64,000 bases of DNA from NCBI RefSeq assembly GCF_031729055.1, contig NZ_JAVMIP010000004.1, positions 149,980 to 213,979 of the forward strand. The letters are read 5' to 3'. Positions 17,695 through 27,413 of the stretch are shown piece after piece. Source of the DNA: Pseudocalidococcus azoricus BACA0444 (GTDB lineage Bacteria; Cyanobacteriota; Cyanobacteriia; Thermosynechococcales; Thermosynechococcaceae). Below the pieces are notes generated by a model. It had not been told where the DNA came from and searched no databases. It saw nothing but the letters and a program-made list of their open reading frames with translations. Positions within the stretch are counted from its first letter, which is position 1; every line of letters begins with the position of its first letter. The position numbers and the translations under genes were made by a program.

Positions 17695-19929
17695 GTGAGT
17701 CACCCGCTCTACGTTGCCTTTATTTGGCATCAACACCAACCCCTCTACAAAAGCCGGATTAGTGGGCGTTACCTCTTGCCTTGGGTCAGACTCCATGGAA
17801 CTAAAGATTACCTAGATCTGATTCTGATTCTCTCCCGTTATCCGAAGTTGCATCAAACGGTTAATTTAGTGCCGTCTTTGATTCTGCAAATTCAGGATTA
17901 TGTGGCTGGAACGGCTTTAGACCCCTACTTGACCGCCGCCCTTACCCCAGAGGAAAATCTGAGCGAACAGCAACGCTGGTTTATCATTGAGCATTTTTTT
18001 GATGCCCACCAGCGGACAATGATTACCCCCCATCCCCGCTATGATGAACTCTATCAACAACGGCAAACGAATGGCCCGGTTTGGTGTTGGGAGCATTGGA
18101 CTCCTCAGGATTACAGTGACTTATTAGCGTGGCATAATCTGGCCTGGATTGACCCCCTGTTTTGGGATGAGCCAGAAATTGCCCAGTGGTTTGCCCAAGG
18201 TCAGCACTTCAGCCTCAGTGATCGCCAACGGATTATTGCGAAACAACGGCAAATCTTGAGCGAGATCATCCCCCAACACAAAAAAATGCAATTGGCGGGG
18301 CAGATTGAAATTACTACAACTCCCTACACCCATCCAATTTTGCCCCTTTTAGCGGATACCCAGGCCGGTCGGGTTGCCGTGCCCCAAATGGCCTTACCCC
18401 AGGCCCGGTTTCAATATCCCGAAGATGTCCGGCGGCATTTAAGTCGGGCCGTCCATTTCTATAAACAAACCTTTGACTGTAAACCTCGTGGCCTCTGGCC
18501 CTCTGAGCAATCCGTTAGTCCGGCAATTTTACCCATGGTGGCTGAACATGGCTTTAATTGGCTCTGTTCCGATGAAGCGGTCTTGGGTTGGACAAAACAT
18601 CACTTTTTCCATCGGGATGAAGCCGGAAATGTGATTGCCCCGGAGGTTCTCTATCAGCCCTATCGCCTCGAAACCGAGTCCGGTGACTTAGCCATTGTCT
18701 TTCGGGATCATCGCCTCTCGGATTTGATTGGCTTCACTTATAGTTCGATGGAGCCGGATGTGGCTGCCCAGGATTTAATTAAACATCTAGATGCCATTGC
18801 CACCAAACTGAAGGCAAATCAAGGGGATGATGGCACAACCTTAGAGCAACCTTGGCTAGTGACGATTGCCTTGGACGGGGAAAATTGTTGGGAGTTCTAT
18901 CGGGAAGATGGCTTACCCTTTTTAGAGGCCCTTTATTCCCGGCTCAATGCCCGCCAAGACATTAAATTAGTCACCGTCAGTGAATACCTGAACCAATTTT
19001 CCCCCCGTGAAACCATTCCTGTCCAGGCCCTCCACAGTGGTTCTTGGATTGATGGCAACTTTACCACCTGGATTGGGGAGCCGATTAAAAACAAGGCCTG
19101 GAATCTCCTCAAAGCCGCCCGTGATACCTTGGCCCAGCACCCAGAAGCCACCGAAAAAACTAACCCTGGGGCCTGGGAAGCCCTCTATGCTGCTGAAGGT
19201 TCCGACTGGTTTTGGTGGTTTGGGGAAGGTCATTCCTCAAATCAGGATGCCATGTTTGACCAACTGTTTCGGGAGCATTTAGCCGCCCTTTACCAGGCCC
19301 TCGATGAACCCATTCCTGATATTCTCCGCCATCCCCTGGAGCAACATACCCCCACTGCCGACTATCCGCCCCAAGGTTTTATCCATCCCGTGATTGATGG
19401 GTATGGCAATGAGCAGGATTGGAACCATGCCGGCCGAATTAGTGTCGGGGGCGCGCGTGGGACTATGCACCGGAGTGGCCCCGTGCAACGACTTTGGTAT
19501 GGGGTGGATCACCTGAATTTTTATCTTCGCTTTGATCTCCAAGCCGGACAAACCTTGGGAGCGGGGGACTGCCAAGAACTGCATTTCCTCTGGTTTTATC
19601 CCCACCAAACCATGCACAACAGCCCCATTCCCTTGGCAGATTTACCGAACCAGGCTCCCCTCAATTATCTTTTCCACCATCATGTTTGCTTGAATTTAGG
19701 GACTGGCAAAACTATTTTTCAAGAAGCCATGCCCAATTCCCAATGGCAATCCCAGGCCCATAGCATTACCTATGCCCTGGAAAGCTGCTTAGAGGTGGCT
19801 GTCCCCTGGCAAAATCTCCCCAACATTCATCCCGATTGGCAGTTACAGTTGGTGGTTCTCCTTGCAAATCAGGGAACTTATCGCGAATATTTTCCAGAGC
19901 ATCACCTAATTCCCTTGACCGTACCTTAA
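17695..19929 (+). CDS. Glycoside hydrolase family 57 enzyme
   Basis: 744 residues starting at GTG. The GH57 landmarks are present: HQHQP at 12-16 (region 1), GLWPSEQS with the likely nucleophile E271 (region 3), and LDGENCWE with the likely acid/base D394 (region 4). A C-terminal domain of about 200 residues (IDGYGNEQDWNHAGRISVGG, then beta-rich sequence) belongs to the longer alpha-amylase or amylopullulanase-like members. These enzymes act on alpha-glucans; in cyanobacteria they are linked with glycogen turnover. No signal peptide, so it is probably cytosolic. Whether it hydrolyses or transfers cannot be settled here. Confidence 0.9.
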   Translation: MSHPLYVAFIWHQHQPLYKSRISGRYLLPWVRLHGTKDYLDLILILSRYPKLHQTVNLVPSLILQIQDYVAGTALDPYLTAALTPEENLSEQQRWFIIEHFFDAHQRTMITPHPRYDELYQQRQTNGPVWCWEHWTPQDYSDLLAWHNLAWIDPLFWDEPEIAQWFAQGQHFSLSDRQRIIAKQRQILSEIIPQHKKMQLAGQIEITTTPYTHPILPLLADTQAGRVAVPQMALPQARFQYPEDVRRHLSRAVHFYKQTFDCKPRGLWPSEQSVSPAILPMVAEHGFNWLCSDEAVLGWTKHHFFHRDEAGNVIAPEVLYQPYRLETESGDLAIVFRDHRLSDLIGFTYSSMEPDVAAQDLIKHLDAIATKLKANQGDDGTTLEQPWLVTIALDGENCWEFYREDGLPFLEALYSRLNARQDIKLVTVSEYLNQFSPRETIPVQALHSGSWIDGNFTTWIGEPIKNKAWNLLKAARDTLAQHPEATEKTNPGAWEALYAAEGSDWFWWFGEGHSSNQDAMFDQLFREHLAALYQALDEPIPDILRHPLEQHTPTADYPPQGFIHPVIDGYGNEQDWNHAGRISVGGARGTMHRSGPVQRLWYGVDHLNFYLRFDLQAGQTLGAGDCQELHFLWFYPHQTMHNSPIPLADLPNQAPLNYLFHHHVCLNLGTGKTIFQEAMPNSQWQSQAHSITYALESCLEVAVPWQNLPNIHPDWQLQLVVLLANQGTYREYFPEHHLIPLTVP

Positions 19930-19939
19930 GCTCACCGAT

Positions 19940-20836
19940 TTACACACAGGTGGGAACGGATTGCAGACGTTCAGAGACAGATGCTGAAACTGGCTCCGAT
20001 TGAGGGGCGGCGACTAAGGTAATCAGCGTCACTTCCGGGGGACAGTTCCATCGCCCTGGCCAATAGGAACCCAGGCCCCGATTCACATAGAGCCAATTTG
20101 CCCCTACCTGATGTAAGCCCTCAGCCCATTGCCAATATTGCACCGTCCGCTCACTTCCCTTGGTCATAGCACTAAAGGTGGGCCGCCAAAGCTTTGGGAG
20201 TTTTTTTCTTAACGGTTTTAACCAGGCTACCAGCGGCCCCAGCTTGGGAATGACCACTTGCCCCCCGTGAGTATGCCCAGAGAGTTGTAAATCCACCCGC
20301 CAGTTTTGTAAGACCTTGGCACTATCAGGATTATGGGAAAGGACAAGCCGCGGCAAGTCTGGCGGTAACTCATCTAAGAGCAAACCTGGATTAAACTGAA
20401 AACTCCAAAAATCCCGTAACCCCACCACTGCCAGGCCAGGCCCCAAGGGATAGGCAATTTTATCCCATAGGACTTGGATGCCAACATTTTCGAGGGCCTG
20501 GGTGACAATTGCTTGCGATTCAGGGTAATACACATCATGGTTGCCCAAACAGGCGTAAATCCCCAAGCGGGCCTGTAACTGGTGCAAATGGTGGCTAAGT
20601 TCATGGATCGGATCTGGATTATCCGTCACATAGTCCCCAGTTAGACAAATTAAATCTGGCTCGGCCTGGTTGATAACTGCAAGGGTGGCTTGGAGAAACT
20701 GACTCGATAGGCTTTCCCCATCAAAATGTAAGTCCGAGAGTTGGGCAATGGTCACTCCTGCCCAGGCCTGGGGCAAATTTTTAACTGGGACTATCAGACG
20801 TTCAACACTCAATCCAGCTGGCCTAATCCCAATCAT
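19940..20836 (-). CDS. Calcineurin-like metallophosphoesterase (YkuE/YaeI-like)
   Basis: 298 residues with the metallophosphoesterase ligands in order: QLSDLHFDG (D35, H37), LTGDYV, LGNHD, LSHNPD and GHTHGGQ, which together bind two metals. The arrangement and the late GSYWPGRWNCPPEVTLITL resemble YkuE/YaeI-type phosphodiesterases linked with cell-envelope lipids. No obvious signal peptide or membrane anchor is seen. It is convergent with the GH57 gene, with only ten bases between the two stop codons. The substrate is unknown. Confidence 0.87.
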   Translation of the reverse strand: MIGIRPAGLSVERLIVPVKNLPQAWAGVTIAQLSDLHFDGESLSSQFLQATLAVINQAEPDLICLTGDYVTDNPDPIHELSHHLHQLQARLGIYACLGNHDVYYPESQAIVTQALENVGIQVLWDKIAYPLGPGLAVVGLRDFWSFQFNPGLLLDELPPDLPRLVLSHNPDSAKVLQNWRVDLQLSGHTHGGQVVIPKLGPLVAWLKPLRKKLPKLWRPTFSAMTKGSERTVQYWQWAEGLHQVGANWLYVNRGLGSYWPGRWNCPPEVTLITLVAAPQSEPVSASVSERLQSVPTCV

Positions 20837-21037
20837 CCTTACTCCTCCACACCCAAAAAACCTGAGGTTTCAAAACGCTGCCCATCCCCAACAAGAACTA
20901 AGAATCACAACCAAGCAGCCTGCAAATTGACTTGCTCCCAATATCCCCCCAATCTAGGCCATTCCAGGTTAGGAGCAGCTTAAGGAATACGGGCCAATGT
21001 GTTAAGGATAAACAGCGACACAAGATTATCTGAGGAT

Positions 21038-21331
21038 TTATGAAGCTCGCCCCGTGGGTTGGGTTAATGACCAGCGATAATCTACGCCCCAGCCGATTTG
21101 TTCACATTCATGCTCAAGATTTTTCTGAACAGCAAAAGCTTTCCGTAACTGAATGATAATCTGCTGAACTTGGGTATAGCTGGGGCTGCCGGGGGGCAAA
21201 CTGGGAAGAGACTGTTGTTCTAAAAGCTGGAGTAATAATTCATAGTGGATGTGGGAAGGCAAGGGAATTGTCGGCGTAGTTGAAGATGGTGGATGCACAG
21301 TCTTGAGAACTCCCAACAGCATTAGCCTCAT
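21038..21331 (-). CDS. Small cyanobacterial conserved protein (DUF5340-like)
   Basis: 97 residues with the stretch IPLPSHIHYELLLQLLEQQS, a Pro/Ser linker, then VQQIIIQLRKAFAVQKNLEHECE. I recall this helix pair as typical of a small cyanobacteria-specific family (DUF5340), but I cannot verify it. Mostly helical and soluble, with no catalytic motif. Several starts are possible (ATG 21331, ATG 21322, or a later GTG); the conserved part begins only around residue 22. It is downstream of ycf46 on the same strand, 88 bases away. Confidence 0.6.
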   Translation of the reverse strand: MRLMLLGVLKTVHPPSSTTPTIPLPSHIHYELLLQLLEQQSLPSLPPGSPSYTQVQQIIIQLRKAFAVQKNLEHECEQIGWGVDYRWSLTQPTGRAS

Positions 21332-21419
21332 TATAGGAACTGACCCATTTGATGCTCAATTAAAGTGTTCCTAACCCTAGCCATGTCCATGACGGCTGCT
21401 TTGGGCCAAATGAGACCTC

Positions 21420-22919
21420 TTAATCTGGCTGAGATTTCGGTAATCCCAAGCCATAGCGGGAGGCAGATCTCGCTTTACCGGCCGCGGCCCAGGCCTGGAG
21501 ATGCTGGACTTGTTCAGAGGCGGTGCGGGCCAGGGGAACCATTTCACTCGCGGCGGTCAAAATATCTTCAGTGGTGAAGTCCCGTTCCTGACTAAAGCCA
21601 ATGTGCATCGCCTCAATAATACATTGCTCAATTTCCGCACCGGAAAAATCAGGGGTTTCATAGGCCAGGCGGCGCAGGTCATAGTTGCGAATAGTTTGGG
21701 GCCGTAGTCGGGTCAGATGGACGTGGAAAATGGCTTCTCGTTCTTCACTGGTGGGTAGGCCAACAAAGAAAATCTCATCAAAGCGACCTTTCCGCAATAG
21801 TTCCGGGGGGAGGGCCTGGATATTATTGGCAGTGGCAACCACAAAGACTGGGGATGTTTTCTCCGCCATCCAAGTAATAAAAGTGCCAAAGACCCGACTA
21901 CTCGTACCCGCATCCCCCCGCCCATCTACGCCCATAAAGGCCTTATCAATTTCGTCAATCCAAAGAACACAGGGAGCTAAGGCTTCAGCAATTTGGATCA
22001 TTTGACGGGTGCGAGATTCCGATTCTCCCACCAGGCCCGCAAACAATCGCCCCACATCCAAGCGCAACAGGGGTAACTGCCATTGGTGAGCAATCACTTT
22101 CGCGGTTAAGGACTTACCTGTACCTTGAATCCCCACCAGCAGTAATCCCCGCGGATAGGGAAGACCATATTGCCGGGCCCGTTCTGAAAAAGAGCCACCC
22201 CGCCGCAACAGCCAATCCTTCAGATTTTCCAGGCCGCCAATATCTGCCAAGGTTTCTGTGGCTGGGGAATAGTCCAAAATTTGAGTCTGCTGGAGAATTT
22301 GCCGCTTTTCTGCCAGAACTAGATCCACATCCTCCAGACTGAGGGCATTATTTTTAGCAATGGCCTGGCCCAAGACACGGCGAATTCGTTCCAGGGTTAA
22401 CCCCTGACAAGCCCGGACTAGAGCACCCAGGCCCTTTTCTGGGATGGTTTGCCCGAGTTGCTGCCAAAGATGACGGATTTCGGTTTCAATTTCACTGGCC
22501 TGGGGCAAGGGAAACTCCACCACCGTGATCGCATCGGCCAAGTCGGCGGGAATGTTGACATTTGGAGAAATAATCAGGATTGTTTTCGGTTGGGCTTTCA
22601 AGAGTCGGGCTAGGTTCCGCAGTTTCCGAGAAATGGCCACATCCTCTAAAAATCGCTGAAAATCCCGTAAGACCAAAATGGCCGTAGCAGCAGTGGGGAG
22701 CTTTTCAACAAATTCCAAGGCCTGGAGTGGATTCCGTTTACCAAAGCCCACATCATTGGGATTACCTTGATAGCCCTCAACAAAGTCCCAAATATAGACA
22801 GCCCGTTGGGGTTGCAGATCCTTGAGAATGGCTTCTAAGCGTTCTTCTTCTCCCGTGGGGATAAACAGGAGAGGGTATCTGGCCCGTAAAAGTAAATCCA
22901 AATCCGCTCGAAATCCCAT
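21420..22919 (-). CDS. ycf46: AAA family ATPase Ycf46
   Basis: A 499-residue AAA ATPase of the Ycf46 type, found in cyanobacteria and some plastids. The N-terminal half ([20 protein letters not shown], then RDFQRFLED) is the degenerate first module. The second half is a canonical AAA domain: Walker A GIQGTGKS at 263-270, Walker [13 protein letters not shown] about 317-328, sensor VATANN, and arginine fingers in LLRKGRFDE near 376-379. Ycf46 is reported to affect carbon uptake and photosynthetic performance; its exact client is unknown. The start lies 19 bases after the yceD stop, so the two genes are probably in one transcript. Confidence 0.9.
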   Translation of the reverse strand: MGFRADLDLLLRARYPLLFIPTGEEERLEAILKDLQPQRAVYIWDFVEGYQGNPNDVGFGKRNPLQALEFVEKLPTAATAILVLRDFQRFLEDVAISRKLRNLARLLKAQPKTILIISPNVNIPADLADAITVVEFPLPQASEIETEIRHLWQQLGQTIPEKGLGALVRACQGLTLERIRRVLGQAIAKNNALSLEDVDLVLAEKRQILQQTQILDYSPATETLADIGGLENLKDWLLRRGGSFSERARQYGLPYPRGLLLVGIQGTGKSLTAKVIAHQWQLPLLRLDVGRLFAGLVGESESRTRQMIQIAEALAPCVLWIDEIDKAFMGVDGRGDAGTSSRVFGTFITWMAEKTSPVFVVATANNIQALPPELLRKGRFDEIFFVGLPTSEEREAIFHVHLTRLRPQTIRNYDLRRLAYETPDFSGAEIEQCIIEAMHIGFSQERDFTTEDILTAASEMVPLARTASEQVQHLQAWAAAGKARSASRYGLGLPKSQPD

Positions 22920-22938
22920 CTGTATCCCATCCCTCGCC

Positions 22939-23466
22939 CTAAGGCTCTAACTGTTGCTTTAAGGCGGCCAAACTAGCCCAGCGATGATCCACTCGCTCTG
23001 ATAGTTCAGTTGAGTCGGATTGTCCATGAGTTGGCGAGAGTTCCACATCCAGGCCCCGACAATCCACCTGACAAATTTGGGGATGGGGCAAACTTAAACA
23101 TAGCTGCTGATAGAGCCAATCTTGGGGATCAAACTCCCCTTGGGCCGGTAAACGTTCTAATAAATCCAGTTCTTGGCTACCCGTTTCGATCCCTGCGTCT
23201 AAGTCATCCAATTCCAACCAAATTAACTCCTCCACCTGGCACAAAATTCGCTGGTTATACTGCTGCAGACACCGATCACAGGTCAGGTTAATGATGGTTT
23301 TAGCCTCAGTGGCGACCCGTAAGTAGGAACCCTGATGTTGCACCGTGATCCAGCCTTGAATCGGGGTTAAACTGACAAACTCATCCAAAATGAACTTAAA
23401 GTCCTGTCGCCAGGTTTGCTGGGGGAGCTTGGTTAAGCCCGGAATCGAGAGGGGAGCCAGTGCCAT
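22939..23466 (-). CDS. yceD: YceD/DUF177 family protein (23S rRNA accumulation protein)
   Basis: About 175 residues, with CDRCLQQY and a second Cys-rich point PQICQVDCRGLD, forming the pattern of YceD. Bacterial and plastid homologues are needed for normal 23S rRNA or ribosome accumulation, often next to rpmF; no rpmF is seen here. The ATG at 23466 follows GAGGAG by eight bases and opens the conserved MALAPLSIPGLTKLP, so the longer frame to 23550 is not used. That upstream part would also overlap the BLUF gene. It precedes ycf46 by 19 bases. Confidence 0.88.
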   Translation of the reverse strand: MALAPLSIPGLTKLPQQTWRQDFKFILDEFVSLTPIQGWITVQHQGSYLRVATEAKTIINLTCDRCLQQYNQRILCQVEELIWLELDDLDAGIETGSQELDLLERLPAQGEFDPQDWLYQQLCLSLPHPQICQVDCRGLDVELSPTHGQSDSTELSERVDHRWASLAALKQQLEP

Positions 23467-23507
23467 GATTGTATTCTCCTCAGTCTCCTTGATCCCTATC
23501 TCCCTGA

Positions 23508-23933
23508 CTAACCTTGTAACGCATGCATATCCATCAACAAACTCAGACATTGTTTAGCATTCATCGTCGAGGGATCAAACAACGCACCGGAGCAGTACTT
23601 CATCCGAATGTCCCGGATTGTGGCGGGTTCGTTAATGTCCCACTGAATCAGACGCATTGACCATTTCGTGAAAGCCCGGCAATCAATCGGCCCAAATTCT
23701 ACTAATTCTGGATCCGTATGGCGGGGATCATTCAAGATACGGGCATAGGTTTCACTAATTTGTTTCCGATCACCTTCCAAGGCCTGGACAAAGCGATTAT
23801 TCCCAAAGCAAAGAATCCCGGTGATCCCATCCCGCTCATTATTGACTTCTGACTTGGCCATAATGTCCCGCAAATCTGGATAGGCTAAGTCGGGCCGCCC
23901 GGTACTTAAATACAACAGCCGATGCAAGCTCAT
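23508..23933 (-). CDS. pixD: BLUF-domain blue-light photoreceptor (PixD-like)
   Basis: 141 residues, essentially one BLUF domain that binds FAD and responds to blue light. The photocycle residues match Slr1694/PixD numbering: Tyr8, Asn32, Gln50 (in NRFVQALEG), Trp91 and Met93 (KWSM). The C-terminal helices (MNAKQCLSLLMDMHAL) are those used for decamer formation with PixE in Synechocystis. No PixE/PatA-type response regulator is next to it, so the partner is elsewhere or different. It lies 41 bases upstream of the yceD start on the same strand. The symbol is given by similarity. Confidence 0.9.
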   Translation of the reverse strand: MSLHRLLYLSTGRPDLAYPDLRDIMAKSEVNNERDGITGILCFGNNRFVQALEGDRKQISETYARILNDPRHTDPELVEFGPIDCRAFTKWSMRLIQWDINEPATIRDIRMKYCSGALFDPSTMNAKQCLSLLMDMHALQG

Positions 23934-24143
23934 CCCCCACCTTCCTTTATCCTGCTGATGGTTGTCCTTTTCTAGTTTTGCACGTTGCTGGCCGGGTCTG
24001 TAGGTATGTTGCCCACCATGAAAATTTGTAAGTCTCGAGTTACGGAAATGACTTCCAGGCCAGAGACCCCTGCTAAATTTGAGCCGTTAAGCCATTCTGG
24101 ATTTCGCTGACTTTTTTCTAAATAACTCAATCAGTGACGAGGC

Positions 24144-24419
24144 TTAACCCCCTGCAATGGCTGGAACGATACTGACTTCATCGCCATCTTGGAGGGGAGT
24201 TTGGGGGCCATCCAGGAAGCGAATATCCTCGTTGTTGACGTAGAAGTTGATAAACCGCCGCAGTTGCCCGGATTCATCACAGAGCCGCCCTTTAATCCCT
24301 GGACAGTCCTCCTCAAGGGAATCTAGTAATTCACTAATGGAAGTGGCCTGACACTCAAGGGTGGCCTGGTCGCGGGTGAGTTTTTGCAGGGGGGTGGGAA
24401 TTAAAACTTTGATAGACAT
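24144..24419 (-). CDS. MoaD/ThiS family ubiquitin-like sulfur carrier
   Basis: 91 residues with the beta-grasp fold signs [43 protein letters not shown] and the terminal Gly-Gly that is adenylated and thiocarboxylated in this family. It lies 48 bases after threonine synthase on the same strand. A MoaD-like gene next to thrC is a recurring arrangement in cyanobacteria and suggests a carrier for sulfur in amino-acid or cofactor synthesis rather than molybdopterin alone. No moaE, thiG or E1-like gene is in the window. Its acceptor is unknown. Confidence 0.86.
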   Translation of the reverse strand: MSIKVLIPTPLQKLTRDQATLECQATSISELLDSLEEDCPGIKGRLCDESGQLRRFINFYVNNEDIRFLDGPQTPLQDGDEVSIVPAIAGG

Positions 24420-24467
24420 TCTGACTTATGACCTCAATTCAAGCAGTGACTCAGTAAATCAAGCAAA

Positions 24468-25766
24468 CTAGACTAAAACCGGCTGCCACTCTAACCGCTC
24501 GAGAGTCCGAGACCGCTCCAAAGCCCGTTCAAAGGCATCCAGTTTCGGCTCAATGGTCAGGGGTTCGCCAATATACCCTTGCACCGCTTCTTGGGTTTTC
24601 AGGCCATTACCGGTGATGTAAACTACGGTTTTTTCCTCTGGATCAATTTTACCCGCTTCCACCAGTTTTTTGAGCACAGCAATGGTAGTGCCGCCCGCAG
24701 TTTCCGTAAAAATCCCCTCAGTTTCGGCCAAGAGCTTAATCCCGGCAACAATTTCATCATCATTAACGGATTCAATATTTCCGTTGGTTTTGCGGGCAAT
24801 ATCGAGGGCATAGACTCCATCGGCCGGGTTACCAATGGCAATGGATTTGGCAATGGTGCTGGGTTTAACCGGATTGATAAAGTCCCGTCCTTCACTAAAG
24901 GCAGAAGCAATCGGGGAACATCCCAAGGCCTGGGCCCCACTACAGCGCACGGCTTTATCGGCCACTAAACCGACTTCAATAAATTCCCGGAAGCCTTTAT
25001 AAATCTTGGTAAATAGGGAGCCAGATGCCAGGGGAGCCACAATGTGATCCGGTAATTCCCAGCCCAACTGCTCAATCACTTCATAGCCAAGGGTTTTGGA
25101 GCCTTCCGAATAGTAGGGCCGCAAATTGATGTTAACGAACCCCCAACCGTGGGTATTGGCCACCTCAGAACAGAGGCGATTCACCTGATCATAGTTGCCA
25201 TTTACCGCCATCACCGTTGGCCCATAGATCAAAGTGCCCAAGACTTTGCCCGCTTCCAGATCTGAGGGAATAAACACACAGCAATCCAGGCCCGCCCGCG
25301 CTGCAATTGCCGCTGTTGAATTTGCCAAATTTCCGGTACTGGCACAGGAGACCGTGGTAAAGCCTAATTCTTGGGCCCGAGTCAGTGCCACCGACACTAC
25401 CCGATCCTTAAAGCTCAAGGTGGGCATATTCACCGCGTCATTTTTAATGTAGAGATGCTTCAGACCTAATTGCCGTGCCAAGCGATTCGCCTTTAACAGG
25501 GGGGTCATGCCCGTGCCCACATCAATGGGTGTATTGGTTTCCACGGGTAAAAAGCTGCGATACCGCCAAATGGAGTTCGGCCCGGCTTCAATGGTTTGAC
25601 GGGTGATGGTTTTAGCTAGTTGACTGAGGTCGTATTTGACTTCCAAAGGGCCAAAGCAATATTCACAAACATGGATGGCCTGGGCTTCGTACTCGGCTCC
25701 ACATTCCTTACATTTAAGTCCAGTGAAGTTGGCTTGGCGGCTGGGGGCGGTGATGGTTGCAGTCAT
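24468..25766 (-). CDS. thrC: Threonine synthase
   Basis: A PLP enzyme of 432 residues that converts O-phosphohomoserine to threonine. The N-terminal zinc-ribbon (C19, C22, C34, C37) is common in this clade. The PLP lysine is K120 in LSFKDR, with the SxGN-type phosphate loop SCASTGNLANS and the AGGTTIAVLKKL glycine loop near the C-terminus. The last residues diverge. ATG at 25766. The small MoaD-like gene follows and is probably co-transcribed. Confidence 0.94.
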   Translation of the reverse strand: MTATITAPSRQANFTGLKCKECGAEYEAQAIHVCEYCFGPLEVKYDLSQLAKTITRQTIEAGPNSIWRYRSFLPVETNTPIDVGTGMTPLLKANRLARQLGLKHLYIKNDAVNMPTLSFKDRVVSVALTRAQELGFTTVSCASTGNLANSTAAIAARAGLDCCVFIPSDLEAGKVLGTLIYGPTVMAVNGNYDQVNRLCSEVANTHGWGFVNINLRPYYSEGSKTLGYEVIEQLGWELPDHIVAPLASGSLFTKIYKGFREFIEVGLVADKAVRCSGAQALGCSPIASAFSEGRDFINPVKPSTIAKSIAIGNPADGVYALDIARKTNGNIESVNDDEIVAGIKLLAETEGIFTETAGGTTIAVLKKLVEAGKIDPEEKTVVYITGNGLKTQEAVQGYIGEPLTIEPKLDAFERALERSRTLERLEWQPVLV

Positions 25767-25892
25767 AGGTGCGAGAAGCTCTCCTCCAAGATTCCCCTGA
25801 TGCTAACACCAGGCCAAAAACGTTGTCAAACATACCCGATAAAAATAGTCGGGATTAGATATTTGCGTCAAGGGCTTGATCCCCGATGGAGG

Positions 25893-26183
25893 TTATAGAT
25901 TCTTAGTCAGGGGCAGGCCATTGAGGGGCAGAATGGAGTCGAGTTGGCCATTAACTTGCAGTTTGACCTTTTTCGAGACTCGCAGTAGGGAGAGGGGGTC
26001 TTGCCAAAGGGGGAAAATTTGCTTGACGCGGGCCAAGGTGGAGGCATCGGGGCAATTGATCCGTAGCGTTCCCCAGGCCCGCGAGATTTGACAATGCATT
26101 AAGGGCTGAAGCTGGAGTAAATCCGTTGGGGATTCCCGATAGTAATCAAAAATGAGTTGACAGAGTTGTGACGTGATTGGCAT
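25893..26183 (-). CDS. Unknown small protein (96 aa)
   Basis: Begins at ATG with ITSQLCQLIFDYYRESPTDL, then a beta-like core (HCQISRAWGTLRINCPD), ARVKQIFPLWQDPLSLLRVS and a C-terminal LNGLPLTKNL. I do not recognise the family. The codon choice looks like that of neighbouring core genes, and the mixed alpha/beta pattern with conserved-looking hydrophobic spacing suggests a real, soluble protein. It lies between thrC and the accessory island, on the same strand as both. No catalytic motif is visible. Confidence 0.55.
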   Translation of the reverse strand: MPITSQLCQLIFDYYRESPTDLLQLQPLMHCQISRAWGTLRINCPDASTLARVKQIFPLWQDPLSLLRVSKKVKLQVNGQLDSILPLNGLPLTKNL

Positions 26184-26375
26184 AGACTCGACCCACGGCT
26201 TGATTCCCGACTAATTTTATTGAACGTCAGAAGCTTAGGGTAATGGTCAATCCTGCAAAAAGACTTAATAGGTCGATGGATTTTTCCTAATGATCTCAAA
26301 TGGCTGAAATCCAGACCTGGAGAAAGTTACATCGGCTTTGATACTGCCTCAGAGCTTAACTTGGAATTGGTTTTC

Positions 26376-26852
26376 TCAATGTTCCGTAATGGTTTTTCGT
26401 GATTCTTTACATTTTTCTGTTTTCTTGAATTGGCAAACATGGCCTGATGTATAGCTTTTCAGGCTCAGTTTTGCGGGTGCTTGGGTGAGGGTATTAACTT
26501 TTCGATTCTTACTACTTGTGCCAGGCCAGGCCCGAGAACCAAAAATCTGGGACATCAACGTTGGAACTACCAAATCCGCATCCAAGGACTCCCAATATAA
26601 ACCATACCCAGAGGGAGAAATTTCAACTTCAGCTAATTGTTCGGAAGTCGCCCCTTGTAGACCCTGGAGTAAATGAACCGGAAAAGAAGCCCTCACCCCC
26701 GTCTTGAGTTCAATTTCAATCGTTTTATCAACCGGATTAAACCAGGCCCGCTTTGCCCGTGGCTCTCTTTTTTCCAGAACTTCATCCATTTTTCGGGCAT
26801 GATCAATTTGCTGTTGGATATCTAGGGCAATTGTGAAAGAGTCACTAGTCAT
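26376..26852 (-). CDS. DUF2442 protein, copy 1 (altered C-terminus)
   Basis: Residues 1-110 form a DUF2442-type unit: a helical lead (IQQQIDHARKMDEVLEKREP), then KRAWFNPVDKTIEIELKTGV, ASFPVHLLQGLQGAT, and AEVEISPSGYGLYWESLDAD. DUF2442 proteins are small and often paired with DUF4160 or other toxins, so an antitoxin-like role is likely. Compared with copy 2 at 29627-30058 the C-terminal 50 residues, basic and rich in Lys/Ser/Thr, are unrelated, which points to a rearranged 3' end near 26516. It follows the TOPRIM gene by about ten bases. Confidence 0.75.
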   Translation of the reverse strand: MTSDSFTIALDIQQQIDHARKMDEVLEKREPRAKRAWFNPVDKTIEIELKTGVRASFPVHLLQGLQGATSEQLAEVEISPSGYGLYWESLDADLVVPTLMSQIFGSRAWPGTSSKNRKVNTLTQAPAKLSLKSYTSGHVCQFKKTEKCKESRKTITEH

Positions 26853-26861
26853 GAAGCATTA

Positions 26862-27413
26862 TTACATGACACCTACAGTTTCCTGCACAGACTGAAGAAA
26901 CTCAATTACATCTTGAATAACTGAAGCTTTACGCAAAACTTTAATATCTTCATTTGTGAGGTTATCAACCAATTGAGATTGATTTTGAAAATTTTTAGAT
27001 TTTGAAATTAATTTTTCTAAAGTTTGCTTAGGCTGGTAGGCTGCCGATCTAAGTATGTCTTCAGAGAGCGGATACCCCAGTAGACGGGAAAGCAGGGAAG
27101 TATCTTGGAAAAAAATGATTTCGAGAGTAGGAACAGCCAATACTACTTTGACTGGCGTATTCACAGCAATATTTCCAACAAGTTCTTCAGTATCTTTTAA
27201 TCGTTGCTCAACTTGCTCAGGGACAGTTGTGTCCGCCTCTGCCACGATCAGCACAGGGGACTGTCGGCGCGCAACCAAAGAACGAGCTAAGGACTTAACA
27301 GCAGAGAATCCGCCCGCTGCAACAATTTCAGCATTACTAACTAATTCTTCTGGAAGAAGACGCTGCAATAATTGTGCGTCGTGTGCCCCTTCACAGACAA
27401 TATATGTCGTCAT
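26862..27413 (-). CDS. TOPRIM-domain protein paired with an Mrr-like nuclease
   Basis: 183 residues with a TOPRIM-like N-terminal half: TYIVCEGAHDAQLL (E8), IVAAGGFSAVKSLARSL, and PVLIVAEADTT with E59 and D61 in place of the usual DxD. Such domains occur in primases, OLD nucleases and small defence proteins, where they bind metal for phosphotransfer. The C-terminal half (KQTLEKLISKSKNFQ, then helices) is of unknown type. Its ATG overlaps the stop of the nuclease gene (27410-27413, ATGA), so the two form one unit. A nuclease accessory or effector role is inference. Confidence 0.7.
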   Translation of the reverse strand: MTTYIVCEGAHDAQLLQRLLPEELVSNAEIVAAGGFSAVKSLARSLVARRQSPVLIVAEADTTVPEQVEQRLKDTEELVGNIAVNTPVKVVLAVPTLEIIFFQDTSLLSRLLGYPLSEDILRSAAYQPKQTLEKLISKSKNFQNQSQLVDNLTNEDIKVLRKASVIQDVIEFLQSVQETVGVM

